From assembly GCA_900073065.1 (NCBI GenBank), contig FJOG01000012.1:1017301-1081300 (forward strand): a DNA stretch of 64,000 bases, read 5' to 3'. Shown in pieces: positions 22,961 through 33,954 of the stretch. A model generated the notes under the pieces. The model ran no database searches. It was not told where the DNA came from and worked only from the letters and a program-made list of their open reading frames with translations. The stretch comes from Phialocephala subalpina (Eukaryota; Ascomycota; Leotiomycetes; Helotiales; Mollisiaceae). How positions within the stretch are numbered: the first letter of the stretch is position 1; every line of letters begins with the position of its first letter. The translations under genes were made by a program, and so were the position numbers.

Positions 22961-24028
22961 TCAGCACGAGTAGAGTGCGAACCATCCAAAAATTCCCACC
23001 AACAAAATCGCGTCCAGCCACATCTCTAACCTTCTTCCACCACTTTTCCTAGTAGGCAGAGCTTTATAACTAGTCACACTCCCTTTCTTGGAATTGCAAA
23101 TCACTCCCGAATTGGCGATGGCCGTGCTATCGTTTCCAAACAAGTAGTTGGTCGCATTAACCACACTCGCCGCAAAAGCATCACAGTCCAAATTCTCCGT
23201 GGAGGTGACATTGATAAGCCCAGTTGTCTTCAATACTGGCATATCAATCCTTGTATCTCGCCATCAGCTGCTTCCTTCAAGCCTAGATGAGTAGAGGAGA
23301 AACTCACGCGTCGATGTTACCAGTCAACAATATCCCAAACTCAACATCATATAAACTCGGAAATGACAAATTGATAGCAGGAGGATCATTTCCCGAGAGA
23401 TCAAGTCGCAATACCGGCCAAACATTCTCCAGTTTCGGGACATTCAAACTCTGGATCTTGTCCGCATACTGAATGGTAAAAGTCTCCGAGACATTAAGTC
23501 CGGGAAGCCCACACTAGTCAAATTCAACGGCACCGCTGGCGCAGTCGGAGTTATGTTGTACGAGTCGAGATCTCTGATGGGTTGCTGTCCTTGTATCTGG
23601 ATGTATTCGCCAGTAAGAATTCCAGGGAGAGAAAGTGAGCCAGTGATGTGTTTGTCGACTTCGATATTCCAGTGGAAGGGAGAGCAGTTGTCTAATGCGG
23701 AGGCGGTTGTCGAATTAAAGATTTGGAATTCCATTTGGGTTGCGTTCGGATACCTGAAGAGGTAGTTTACATCTGCGCAGGGGATGAGAGACGCTGCGTT
23801 TGTGTTGTTGAAGGTGAGGAGGCCGCTGTTGCCGCATGGCGTTCCTGTTGATTCAAGATTAGTATTCTGATTCTAGCTTGGCTTGCAAGCTTCCCTCGGG
23901 AATTGTGACCGCCAGATCGTGGTCTTGATTGAATTAGGAAGAAGGAAGGACTTACCCGTGAGGTTTACAGCAAAAGCTCCACTGGAGATACAGGCAGTCG
24001 CAGTCGCGACGTAGCTAAAATGCCTCAT
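22961..24028 (-). CDS. Ecm33/receptor-L-domain-like surface protein, with probable 1-nt shift
   Basis: Exon 1 is 24028-23956 (signal peptide 'MRHFSYVATATACISSGAFA'), exon 2 starts at 23844, exon 3 ends at 23308 and exon 4 is 23249-22961. The product has the repeated 'LNLTSVGFPDL', 'IQSLNVPKLENVWPVLRLDLSGN' and 'AINLSFPSLYDVEFGILLTGNID' strands of Ecm33/Sps2-like beta-helical wall proteins, and a hydrophobic C-terminus ('MWLDAILLVGIFGWFALYSC') that could be a GPI signal or TM anchor. Such proteins support wall integrity and surface structure. Near 23504 the frame shifts by one base between 'GFPDL' and 'NVSETFTIQYADKI'. A 44-nt intron with a GTGGGC donor would skip the shift but would delete this protein-like stretch. 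Gene or recent pseudogene; undecided. Confidence 0.6.
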
Positions 24029-24825
24029 GTCTCTAGACACGTGTATGTCACAAACATTCCGAAGATCTGGGCATGCTTCAGCCTTTAAGCTTAATTTGCA
24101 GCAGTACGATGCCCTATTATCAGCCCCTTGATAGCGTCAATTGACACCAGATTCGGCAGGAGAGTCGCGAGATTTGGCCTTGGCTGTAGTGGCGCAGCAC
24201 CAATGCGACCCTGGAAGATACTGTATTTAATCTAGATTATCCCCATCTGGATGTGGTATGACCTGACTTTTTAGATTCTATGTCCAATCTCTGCGAATTG
24301 CTCGTGCTAAAGGTCTGGCATTAATGCTAACTCTCTCACATTGCTTCGTTAAGTTCAGGGCACCACCCACAACCGAAAAGGCTTCTTGCGCTACTTGCAA
24401 GACGACTTCGCCACAAAGTCTATAAGACTTGGATTGGTAGTCTCTGCCTGCTGTTATAATCCACGTCGTCAAGAAAAGCAATGAATATAGCTCCGCAGGA
24501 TGCTTTTGGGTGTTAAGGGTATCCGAACGCGAAGCTACTTTTACCTCGTATCTGTACTTTAAATATCCAAGTTTTCGAGCACATTCACCGCTCATTAATT
24601 ACCCTTGACAGCCCTTGGAATTCCAGTACCTGCACACAGGTCAATCAGAGCTGCGCTCACCATTATCCTTGCCAGGTTGTTTGAGGATTGATATGCATGA
24701 AATTAAGCATTGTTTCTCTGTCTGCAGAATAATTTTTCATTTGTCCCTGCCCAAGCAAAATTATCTTCCCAAGTCCAGGGAACACCATCACATAAACGCC
24801 ATAAGTAGCCTAGCTATATGATCCC
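24029..24825. other. Intergenic between two minus-strand genes
   Basis: Short frames on both strands (for example 24278-24595) have no motif. The part nearest 24029 is the promoter side of the Ecm33-like gene. Nothing is called. Confidence 0.5.
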
Positions 24826-26476
24826 TTACAAAACGTAGCGGAAATCCTCATTCTGCATGTCGGAAAGATCCTCGTCGATGGTGTGCAGTCCCAGGCGTCC
24901 ACCCCCAGTCATCCTATCGCGCTTTGCGTTTTCTCTTCGAAGGAGAAAGTATGTTATAGCGGCGATTACTACCACGCAACATAAGCAGACACAGCTACCT
25001 TCAAACCCAGCATGGTATTCTGGTCCAGGAGAGGCACCAAAGATCACGGGACCAATGACATTGCCAACACAGTACCCGACAAAGGTAGTTGCACTGATCG
25101 TCGCTTTCTCTGCTTTGGGTCAGCGTCTTCTCGATCAGAAGAAAACTCAGTGATGACTTACTGGTATGTCCTGCAACATTCGATGCAGCAAGAGAAACTG
25201 CGAGTCCACCTGCAGCAACTTGAACGGCCATAAGGAAGATACCCGCGAACAAAAGGCCTCGATCATTTCGAGGTCCAAGCCAACAAATAAATGCTCCGGC
25301 AATTGAAATGAGCGCGAAGGTCATGATAACAAAGTACCGTACATTGTTCACTTTGCGTGTGACATAACCGCCAACAAGGATTGCAAGTGCAGTAATGGCG
25401 CCGATGGGACAGGTCAAGGCCAGAGAATCGAAGTGACTGAAGCCGAAACCGTTTATGACAACGGTTCCAAAGGTTCCGATTGCACCTGATGGAACGCCAG
25501 TGAGGAGAATGATTAGTGTACAGCTGTAAAGCTTGAGATCGCGGAAGGCTTCGAAGAATTGTACCTTGTTGAAGGTGTGACTGATTGTTCCAGCATTGTT
25601 TCGTTCGAGACGACGAATTGCAATTGCTCTCTCGGCCTCAGTGAGCCCTTTGGTTGTCAATGGACTGTCGGGAAGGCAGAAGAAGAGTACAAAGGACCAG
25701 AGGACCGTGACTGAGCCAAGAATTAGGAAGAGTGGCTTCCAAGTATCAAGCGAGCTGTGGATCTGACCAAGTCCGTAGTTGATCAGGGGACTGATGGTTG
25801 TCGCAACGCCGACACAGCTGTACCATAGACCAGTCCGGAGTGCCTGTTCTTCTCGAGTCCACCAAAAGGTCACGAGGACTGTGAATGCTGGAGCCACAGC
25901 AGACTCAAGGAATCCGAGGAAGAAACGATTAATCATGATTCCGGCATAGTTGTAGCATCCTGCTGTGCTCAGTACCACCGCACCCCAGAAGAAAGTGGCC
26001 AGAGAGAGAACTCGAGAAGTTGAGTAGCGTTGAGTCAAAAACATCATAGGGTAGGTTCCACAAAGATATCCGATGTAGAAGATCATTGATGCGTTGGAGT
26101 ACTTCTTGTTATTCGTGATGGCAGCCCCGTTGGCCTCGTGACCGATGACCGTGGTGAGACCCAGATCAGTGTTGAAGCCGAACTGAGTTGCAGCACTCAT
26201 GATTCCTTTGTCGTAGGATTGCAGTGTATACGTGACCATCATGAGAGGGACAATCCTATATTTAATCAGCAAAGAACTCCGTTGTCATCGCGAGGAGTTC
26301 GTGTCATACCAAAAGTCAAGTTTGCGCACAAGTCGCTTCTCCGCTGCGTGATCGATGGTCTCGACGCCTCCATCTTTCCCCATATCGAGCTCATCGGCTC
26401 TTTCAATCTCTTCCAATCTCTTCTTCTCGGTCATCTCTTGGGACGCAAGACCTCCATTGATATCGTCAAGTTCCAT
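24826..26476 (-). CDS. MFS transporter, anion:cation symporter (allantoate permease Dal5-like) family
   Basis: Exons are 26476-26310, 26255-25162 and 25109-24826 (514 aa); introns 54 and 52 nt, phases 2 and 1. The start is chosen as the ATG ahead of the acidic, charged cytoplasmic N-terminus usual in this family; an in-frame Met lies 29 codons earlier. Motifs: 'RLVRKLDFWIVPLMMVTYTLQSYDKGIMSAA' region (TM1 with the D-K pair), 'YIGYLCGTYPMMFLTQRY', 'RFFLGFLESAVAPAF', 'FCLPDSPLTTKGLTEAERAIA' in the central loop, 'GHTKKATISATTFVGYCVGNVIGP' and a basic C-terminus. Twelve TM segments are expected. Family members import allantoate, nicotinate, pantothenate, biotin precursors or dipeptides. It is divergent from a Zn2Cys6 regulator about 0.6 kb away. 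Confidence 0.93.
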
Positions 26477-27109
26477 AATTATGGTTGAAAGATGAAATGC
26501 TTCTCTTGAATGATGCTGTCGAGCTGCTGAGCCGATGAGTCGGCGAAGTGATGCCTTTATCATAATCTTCTCGCAGGCCTTCGTTCCCTCACATATGGAC
26601 CCCAGACTCCATTCGGGTCATTCCGCATTAGGATGACTTCTCCGCACGGTCGTCTGAGGGTCGTCAGCTACCTATGGGCCGTGGAAAACTAAATCCCTTC
26701 GTCTGCAAGAGTTATCTCATCCTCGTAAGATACTGTTCCATTGCTGAGAAAACAAGGGCGAGGACCTATGAGAAACCTCGAAGTGTCGAAGGATGTAGCG
26801 TTCCACCCCTGATTTTGGCGGTGCAGCTGGGCGCCCGATTGGTTCCCCCTTAATTGCCGCAAGTTTACCGAGATAACCGAGCTAGCGTTTTCGGTGATCA
26901 TAGTCGGCAACTTCGGTCAACGTTGTCAAGAAACCGCGATCCTTCTTCTCTCTCCAGGTCTGTTCCGAATTTCTAATATCACTCTGCGGGGAAATTCGTG
27001 GAGAACTGGAGAACGAGAAGCAACCCTTGTCATGATACCACAATAAAGGTAGAGCTTGTCCCACTTCTCTACCGCGGCAAACTCTCCCTTTTGTTTGCCG
27101 TGCGACTCC
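26477..27109. promoter_or_regulatory. Shared divergent promoter region, MFS transporter / Zn2Cys6 regulator
   Basis: The 633 bases between the two divergent start codons contain overlapping short frames but no gene. The region includes CCG/CGG triplets that could be Zn2Cys6 binding sites, for example near 26645-26655. No spaced inverted CGG pair stands out enough to name an operator. Co-regulation is inferred from layout only. Confidence 0.4.
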
Positions 27110-29710
27110 ATGGCAAACACAGCTGGACTTGTTCCAATGCTCAACCGAGTACCAGAAAGCGAAAGTCCCAGCAAAAGTACCCCGCGTGTACGGGCTCGAG
27201 TTGCTTGCAGGGGCTGCAACCATCGCAAGGTACGCTGTGATGTGACCCGAACTGGTATCCCATGTTCGAATTGCGTCCACGAGGCTGCCACATGCGAGGT
27301 ATTGCCACGGAAGAAGCATCGGCCTCGCAGGTCCCGGACAGCGGTGCAGCCCGTACCTGAACATAACGATGAAAGTCCCGGGAAATCATATGTTCCAGTA
27401 ACACCAAGATCCATCACCCAGGACAATCGAGATGCGAGCCACAATATCAACGATCACCCAATCGACGAGAGAAGACCACAGGGCCCTCGAAACAAATACT
27501 CTGCCTCGAATCTCCTTGGAACTGCTGTGGGGCGAAGATCCTCATCCCTGGAGATCAGCTCTCCAGGCAATGGCAATGGCAATGGCAAAGGCCCTCTAAC
27601 TTCAACAGATACGGAAGATGCGTTGCCTGATGACAATTCACTAACTTATATTGGTATGTCACTTCTAACAAAGTGGTGGAATGTGAACTGAGCTGACTCC
27701 TGATAGGTGACGGCCGAGGTCCACGTTTCTTCGTCTATGATCTGTGTCATCCAGACGCTCCTCAAGATGCGATGCCTCAATTGCTACCAAAGCAATCAGA
27801 TGTCTCTTGGAAGCCCCATGAAATCGAATATCTGCGTCAACAGGGTGCATTCGATACACTGCCGGATGATGTTTGCGACGATTTAATCCGATGTTACTTC
27901 CACCATGTTCATTTCTTCTTGCCAGTTGTTGATGCAGCTTCATTCCTGACCGAATATGATAGCAATGGTCGTCAGAATATCAGCTTGCTGTTGTTCTGGA
28001 GCATGCTTCTAGCAGCTGCAAATGTGAGTGGATGTCTCTTCCATTGGAATAGAATGGTTGCTGATCCTTGTTAACTTCCAAGTTTGTCGAAGCAGATGTC
28101 TTGCAACATTCTGGATTCTCCTCGCGAAAAGCTATGAAGACAGCATTCTACGAGCGTGCTAAGGTCAGTACACATCGATAATCGATTCGCAGCTGCTGAC
28201 AACGGGTTCAGTGTCTTTACGATCTCGATCATGGCACCGACAAGCTTGTGCTGATTCAGTCCGTGATGTTGATGGGATTTTGGTACACGGACCCTCAAGA
28301 CCATACTGGAACCTGGTATTGGATAGGGGTTGCCATCACTCTATCGCAAGCACTAGGTCTCCATCGATGCCCTCAGGTGAACAATCGCAGTCAACGACTG
28401 CCCGAGAAACAGCAGCCCCTCATTCGCCGCATTTGGTGGTCTTGTGTAGTCAGAGATCGATGGCTTTCACTGGCCAAGGGTCGACCATTGCGAATACATC
28501 ATGACGACTGCGATGTCCCCACGCCTGGGGCTGCAGACATACTCAACGATCTTGATGCTGTTCCAAAGCGGACGAGAGATAAATTTGTTCCTCCCGATTC
28601 GGAGATCCTAGCAAAAATGTGGATCAACCTTGTCAGGATCAGCGATAACCTTGGAAAGATACTTCGCATTCATTATCGTGTCAACGGTCCGAAGGCAATA
28701 GATGAAGATATCCATAACTCGGCCGATGAGCTTCGCGACTGCCTCACACAAGTGGATTTAAAATATGATACAAGCATCCTTGTACATCTACATGTACATC
28801 ATGTCGAATTATTCTATGAGTAAGACTTGCAAAATATCCCCTGAGATCACCATGATGGCTGACGAATCGTACCTAGAGCTACTGTTGCCGTCCTCTTCCG
28901 TCCATACGTGTTAAGCGGACCTTCTGAATCGCAAAGTTACGCCTTCGAGCAAGCGCACGTTGCAGCATCCAGCACCAACAGTATTTTGGAGAAGATCATA
29001 GGACTCAATGCTGTTCATCTGCTTAAGCCAATGGTGTAAGTAACCTCCATTCACCTCGCCTTGCTCAAAATTAGGCTGACTCTCATGTTCGTCTCCACAG
29101 TATTACCTCTCTGATTCCTGCCATGCAGATCCACCTCTTCGATTGCAAGTCCACGAGCCCGCTCCGTCGTGGGCTTGGCAAGAACAAACTCAACCTATGC
29201 ATGCTTGTTCTTTCCCAGCTTCGAGATACGTACTGGAGCGCGAGCGTCATATACCGATTGTTTGAGCGTGCGCAAACCATGCTTGGGAGAGGAAAATCCA
29301 ACTCTGGCCTGGCGACTAAAACTACGCAATCAATCAGTACCCCTCAATCTACAAAGACTCGCTCCAACAGCAACGGCAATGGTGTTGATATTGAGCAGCG
29401 ACAGCAGAACCTGAATCAATACCACCACCAGATTCAGCATCAGCGAGACCAAACAGATGTCCCTGACCAATCACCGCCCCAGGCCAATCTTTTGATGGAT
29501 GATCAAGCCATGCAAGGCTCTTTTTGGCTGAATGAGTCTGGCTCTCCATGCTTCAGTAATGTTGACCAGTTGCTGAGTCCTGGATTCTACATCCCTGAAA
29601 ACACGTTTCAGTCTTTCTTGACGGGGTACGATAATGGCATGGGAGGTGCTTACGATCAGATCTTACCTACTTCCAATGGGGGTCACCTTGATTTGTTGTA
29701 TAATGTTTGA
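27110..29710 (+). CDS. Zn2Cys6 transcription factor, cutinase transcription factor 1 beta (CTF1/FarB)-like
   Basis: Exons are 27110-27653, 27707-28023, 28083-28163, 28212-28819, 28877-29035 and 29101-29710 (772 aa). The zinc cluster is at about residues 31-60 ('ACRGCNHRKVRCDVTRTGIPCSNC', then VHEAATC: C-x2-C-x6-C-x8-C-x2-C-x6-C) with a basic run after it. The fungal_trans middle region is clear: 'RCYFHHVHFFLPVVDAASFL', 'IQSVMLMGFW', 'GVAITLSQALGLHR', 'RRIWWSCVVRDRWLSLAKGRPLRI'. The tail is Gln/Asn/Ser-rich. CTF1/Far-type regulators control cutinase, lipase and fatty-acid use. The CTF1 link is by overall pattern from memory and is moderate; the Zn2Cys6 class is firm. A (GGCAAT)-like hexamer repeat near 27567-27590 encodes a GNGNGNG run. 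Confidence 0.9.
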
Positions 29711-30397
29711 ATATGCCAGTATCATTATTACGAGCAATGGCTTTAAACAGATGCCTCATTTCCGAAGCTCTTGAGAAGCTCCGCTCCAAATTATCTCCTC
29801 GGCTATCGTTCCCGAAGTTCCTGCAGAACGTGGTGAACAATAGATCCCAATGAAATACCAGAGACTCTCAATTGGGTTGAGTTCTTATGCTTGTTGGTCT
29901 CTAGATCCCTGGATCCCACAATTCGGGTGAAGCTCCCAGCAAAGTTCTCGGTTCAATCCCGATATTTGGTAGCACCTACACTCAACACTTCAGATTACCG
30001 AACCAGCCGGCCAAACATAGGACGCTAGATCGAAACTAAACGGTCAGTTGGGTCTTTGGTAACCTTTCCACACGTGAAAGATCCTTGCTCGCATGTCAAT
30101 CCGGGGTAAATACGAAAGCGGCTTGTAGATTTACCTTTTTGGCGGGGTTGCTGACGACCGTGATACCATCGGAACTCATCTTCCTTTAGGATCATTTCCA
30201 CAACGTAAAATTTTCGCAAGCACCTCCAGAATGATGGAGCCTTCGGGCGATGACTCCGATCAACGGCGATGGTAGAAAAACGAGAAGCTCAAAAGACTTA
30301 GGAAGTCCGCTCTCCTTGAATTCCTTCCTGGTGTTTGGACTCCATTCCTAGACTCGCAACAAATAGAGGCTCCTTTGGTCTTTTCCCAATACCGACA
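29711..30397. other. Intergenic
   Basis: 3' flank of the Zn2Cys6 gene and promoter side of the CE1 esterase gene. No motif-bearing frame is present. A GGTTCAATCC near 29949 resembles a tRNA B box but no tRNA folds around it. Confidence 0.5.
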
Positions 30398-31458
30398 ATG
30401 GTACACCTTGTTATGGCCGTAGCCACTCTCATTGCTTCATACCTCATTGTTGCTGAAGCACTTGCCACCCCTCGGGGTCTTCCATTCAATCCCTTGGCAG
30501 GTTGTGGAAAGTCTCTGCCCAAAGGACAAGCTCTTGGATCAGTCACCAACGTCTCAATCGCAAGCAGCGGACTCCAAAGAAGCTATCTCGTTTTCGTTCC
30601 ACCCAAATACAATGCCTTCATACCTACGCCCTTGATTCTCTCATATCATGGAGGGAATAGAGATGCATTGTCCCAGTTACTGCTGGATCAGTTAACGATT
30701 CCTGAATTCAATACTGCTTCCATGGTAGTCTACCCTCAAGGCATTGCTGTACGTTTATTTCATCACCGCTACTGCCTTAAAAGAATTATACTGACTTCTC
30801 TTAGGAAAAATGGCAAGGTGTCCCAAATGTTACTGTTAATGACGTCCAATTCACTACCGACATCCTCAACCAAATCGAGAGCCTCTACTGCATCAACCCT
30901 AGTCGCATTACAGCCACAGGAAAGTCAGATGGTGCTGGATTTTGCAACATTCTTGCATGCGACCCTGTGCTTTCGAAGCGTATGGCTGCCCTTGCTCCGG
31001 TTTCGGGCGCATACTATGTCGACACGAGTCCCTGCAGCGCGTCAACAGTCGCACTTCCATGCTCAGCAGGAAGAACAGATGTTCCAATGCTTGCTTTCCA
31101 TGGAGGAAACGATACCACGATTCCGTACTTGGGAGGTGATCGAAAAGAGGAATGCCTTCCGACGATTCCACATTTCATCCAAGACTGGGCTGTTCGGGAT
31201 GGGTTGGGAGACAAGAATATGACCACGCCGATTGCAACAGATACTGTAAAGTACTCTTTCGGTCGTGGACTGCAGACAGGCTTGGTGGAATTGTTTTATG
31301 AGTCGAATATTGGTCACGATTGGCCGAGTACTGAGCCGAATTCTGACAATACTGCGGTTGGACATCACGTTGCAAACTATAATGCTACTCCAATCATTCT
31401 AGAATTCTTTGCATCGCATCCACTGAGTATATTAGAGAGTCTTGAGGAGGTTCTATGA
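30398..31458 (+). CDS. CE1 feruloyl esterase / LpqC-type polyester-like esterase, secreted
   Basis: Exons are 30398-30748 and 30805-31458, 56-nt phase-0 intron (334 aa). The ATG at 30398 gives a clean signal peptide ('MVHLVMAVATLIASYLIVAEALA'); an in-frame start 21 codons earlier would spoil it. CE1 enzymes of this type release ferulic acid from arabinoxylan. Motifs: N-terminal 'AGCGKSLPKGQ', 'LILSYHGGNRDA' (oxyanion loop), the nucleophile elbow 'TGKSDGAGFCN', 'MLAFHGGNDTTIPYLGG' with the catalytic Asp region, and the catalytic His in 'SNIGHDWPST'. Paired cysteines are consistent with an extracellular fold. With the tannase-family gene at 14.3-16.2 kb, it is the second ester-hydrolase for plant material in the window. 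Confidence 0.9.
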
Positions 31459-31977
31459 ACATGATAGGAAGACGGGATAGATTTAGGTCGGAGAAGGGGC
31501 TAGCGAAGCTACGGTACAATGCGGGACTTCGAAAGAAGAGACATCATTGCACAGCAATCCCTATGGACCCTTGATGTTATGATGGGATGATGTTCATGAA
31601 GCGAGTTCCCAATAGATTGGCAATGCCGCTAAACTCGGTTGCTTGATCCGATGCGTTCTGGGGTCCCCATGAAAAGAGGTGCATGCACGTGACGTGACAA
31701 AGCCAACTTGCAATGAATCGAGTGCTCGTGCTGCTCAGGGTTTTCAACCCAGGCGCTGCATGCATACTGAGCTACCCAAGGTACCTTACGGAAAGAGGGG
31801 TAATAGTCGGTCTATTGAAAGGGTCCCACTCTTATGCTTGTGCTTCGGCAAACTTCTCCCCCCTTGAAATTGCCGGGGATGCCCACTTCCGACAACTGCG
31901 GCTTCTTTCACTTCGCAACTAATTCCGACACTTGGGAAACGTGATCAAGTCATAATCTCGGCTCGTTGTCTTCTTAC
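31459..31977. other. Intergenic
   Basis: Short overlapping frames only. Contains an ATGCACGTGACGTGAC stretch near 31682-31697 (E-box and CRE-like cores) but nothing else that stands out. Confidence 0.45.
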
Positions 31978-33115
31978 ATGAAGTCCTTGGATAGTATTCT
32001 TCAATTTTGGACTGCTGCGAAGATGGAACCCCGATTCTCGCTGCCTGACAGCACACCTCGATCTAGCAAAAGAGAGCTTGTCATTGGAGGAGTGAAGATC
32101 TATATCTATGGCGTTGATGAGTTGAAACGGACTTCTGGTGGAGAGATAGGTGTACTTTACCTTGCTCACATGCGAACCAAAACGTATCTGGTCACCGAAG
32201 CGATTGCACACGAAGTTCTGCATCGGTATAGAACTGATGGAAGGAAGAAGAAATATGAGCTCATAGCTGTTACTATGGATATGAGGAATCATGGAGAGCG
32301 CGAGGTAACTACGTCAATGAGATGTCCGTGAACATTGCTAACTTTCGCTCTGTCCAGGTCAGCCGGCAAGCCAACCTCACCTGGAAAGATGGCAATGAGA
32401 ATCATGCGTAAGTCCATTCCTCTAAAGCACGTAAGTTCATTGGGAAGCCGAATTATCTGATTCAAATCTTAGCATGGATCTTCTTTCGACAATCTCTGGC
32501 TCAGCTCAAGACTTCAAACTCATTCTCGACTACCTACCCACTTATTTCCCGCAATTCACTCACTTCCACAATATCATGCTCGGAATGTCGCTAGGAGCAC
32601 ATACTTCCTACCGCATAGCTTCACTTGCACCCGGTCAAATTGAGGGCTTCGCAATTGTCGTTGGCTGTCCAAATATCTCATCTTTACTTCTCACTCGCCT
32701 AGGCATAGACCCCGCTTCCTTGAACACGACGGCAGCAGAGCTTGGCGAAGTGAGTTACGATGAACTGGAAAATATCATGAACAAGTCGCAACGGAGGAGG
32801 TGGCCCCGAGCACTCTCAGACTCGATTCGTGAGGGAGATAGGAAAGTCTACGAGGAATTTCCAACAGATCTCCCAATGCTCATATGCAATGGGAAGCAGG
32901 ATCCGCTAGTTCCCACATTTCACACAGCTGATTGGCTGGAGAAGAGACGGCAGAATGGACTCATAGAAGAGGATATGGTTAAATTCTTTGTTCAGGATAA
33001 TACTGGACATAGCTGTACAAAAGAAATGGTTGCGATGATTGCAGGGTGGATAGGGAAGATGTTCGAGGAAGAGGTGGTTCAGCTCACACCTGTATTGACG
33101 GAATCACGCCTGTAG
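31978..33115 (+). CDS. Alpha/beta hydrolase, intracellular
   Basis: Exons are 31978-32304, 32358-32407 and 32473-33115 (339 aa); intron phases 0 and 2. The start is the first true ATG of the frame. The fold elements are visible: 'IGVLYLAHMRTKTYL' (first strands), 'ELIAVTMDMRNHGER' (oxyanion side), the nucleophile elbow 'IMLGMSLGAHTSYRIA' (G-x-S-x-G), 'LPMLICNGKQDPLVP' with the acid-loop Asp, and 'DNTGHSCTKEM' with the catalytic His. No signal peptide is seen. Related fungal proteins are annotated only as alpha/beta hydrolases, so substrate is unknown. The small 50-nt middle exon keeps frame and a sensible peptide. Confidence 0.85.
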
Positions 33116-33468
33116 ATTGGGAATATATGGGACTTATAGAAGGAAATACCAAGACTGCATTGCAACTGCAAACTGACTTGGGACTTTTAGGATTTGGATG
33201 CAGAATGGCAGCGAAGGATGTGCATTGAAGTTTGTCAAGTTGACATTACTCCTGGCATCATTCAGAACCCCTCAACTCCATATCAAACTCATGTTCAAGT
33301 GTGGACCATGCTAATAAACTTTGCTAGCGCTGCCCACTCTCTATCTGAGATTTCCTCACGAATTGATCGTCGTCTCCCTAATATCGGGGTTGTGTGGATC
33401 CCTCTGGATATCTTCAATCTTCTCGACCAAACACGCAGTTCCATATGCACAGACTTGCGAGAATGTGT
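33116..33468. other. Convergent intergenic region
   Basis: Lies between the 3' ends of the alpha/beta hydrolase and the YbjQ-like gene. Nothing recognised. Confidence 0.5.
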
Positions 33469-33954
33469 TCACCTACTCGTCGTCAGCACCTCTCCTTTGT
33501 ATACTGTCGTCACGTCTAATAAGCCACGGGATGCTCTAAAGGACGAACTTACCTCTCCCTGATCGAACCTCAACGCAATAATGGCATTCCCACCCCTTGC
33601 CATACACTCCCCAACCAACCTTTCCAAAGCCTTATCCCGGCTGTTATACATCAAGTTGGTGAAGTACCGAATCTCACCACCGACACTACTCCTCAAGAAC
33701 GCCCCAATATCAGCTCCCCAATTCCTAGAACGGACTGTGATTCCATAGACAGTGCCAAGGACCTTGACGACACGGTATCCTGGGAGATCGTTCATGGTGC
33801 TTGTGACCACACCGTGCGTGTCGGTGAAGCAGGCGGGGACGTCGATGGTATCGCTGGGGTCTTCAAGCTTAGACTTGGGTTTTCCTTTGTCGGGCTTCGT
33901 GTCTTTCTTCGACATCTCGGCTTCGGGGTGGTTTCCTGTACTGAATCTTCTCAT
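33469..33954 (-). CDS. YbjQ/UPF0145-like (DUF74) protein
   Basis: A single frame of 161 aa. Met14 (33915) is an alternative start, since the first 40 residues are charged and unconserved-looking. The domain covers about residues 50-140: 'TSTMNDLPGYRVVKVLGTVYGITVRSRN' region, 'FLRSSVGGEIRYFTNLMYNSRDKALERLV' region and 'MARGGNAIIALRFDQGE', which match the YbjQ pattern of a pentameric beta/alpha fold of unknown function (once proposed to bind heavy metals). A GTAAGT occurs right after 'FDQGE', so a terminal intron is possible. However, the unspliced frame ends 23 codons later and no phase-matched acceptor improves it. Confidence 0.8.
   Translation of the reverse strand: MRRFSTGNHPEAEMSKKDTKPDKGKPKSKLEDPSDTIDVPACFTDTHGVVTSTMNDLPGYRVVKVLGTVYGITVRSRNWGADIGAFLRSSVGGEIRYFTNLMYNSRDKALERLVGECMARGGNAIIALRFDQGEVSSSFRASRGLLDVTTVYKGEVLTTSR

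Noticed and set aside
29920..29965. tRNA-like B box (GGTTCAATCC) with a partial T-arm
   Set aside because: The T stem pairs only four bases and no upstream A box, anticodon arm or matching acceptor stem can be found.
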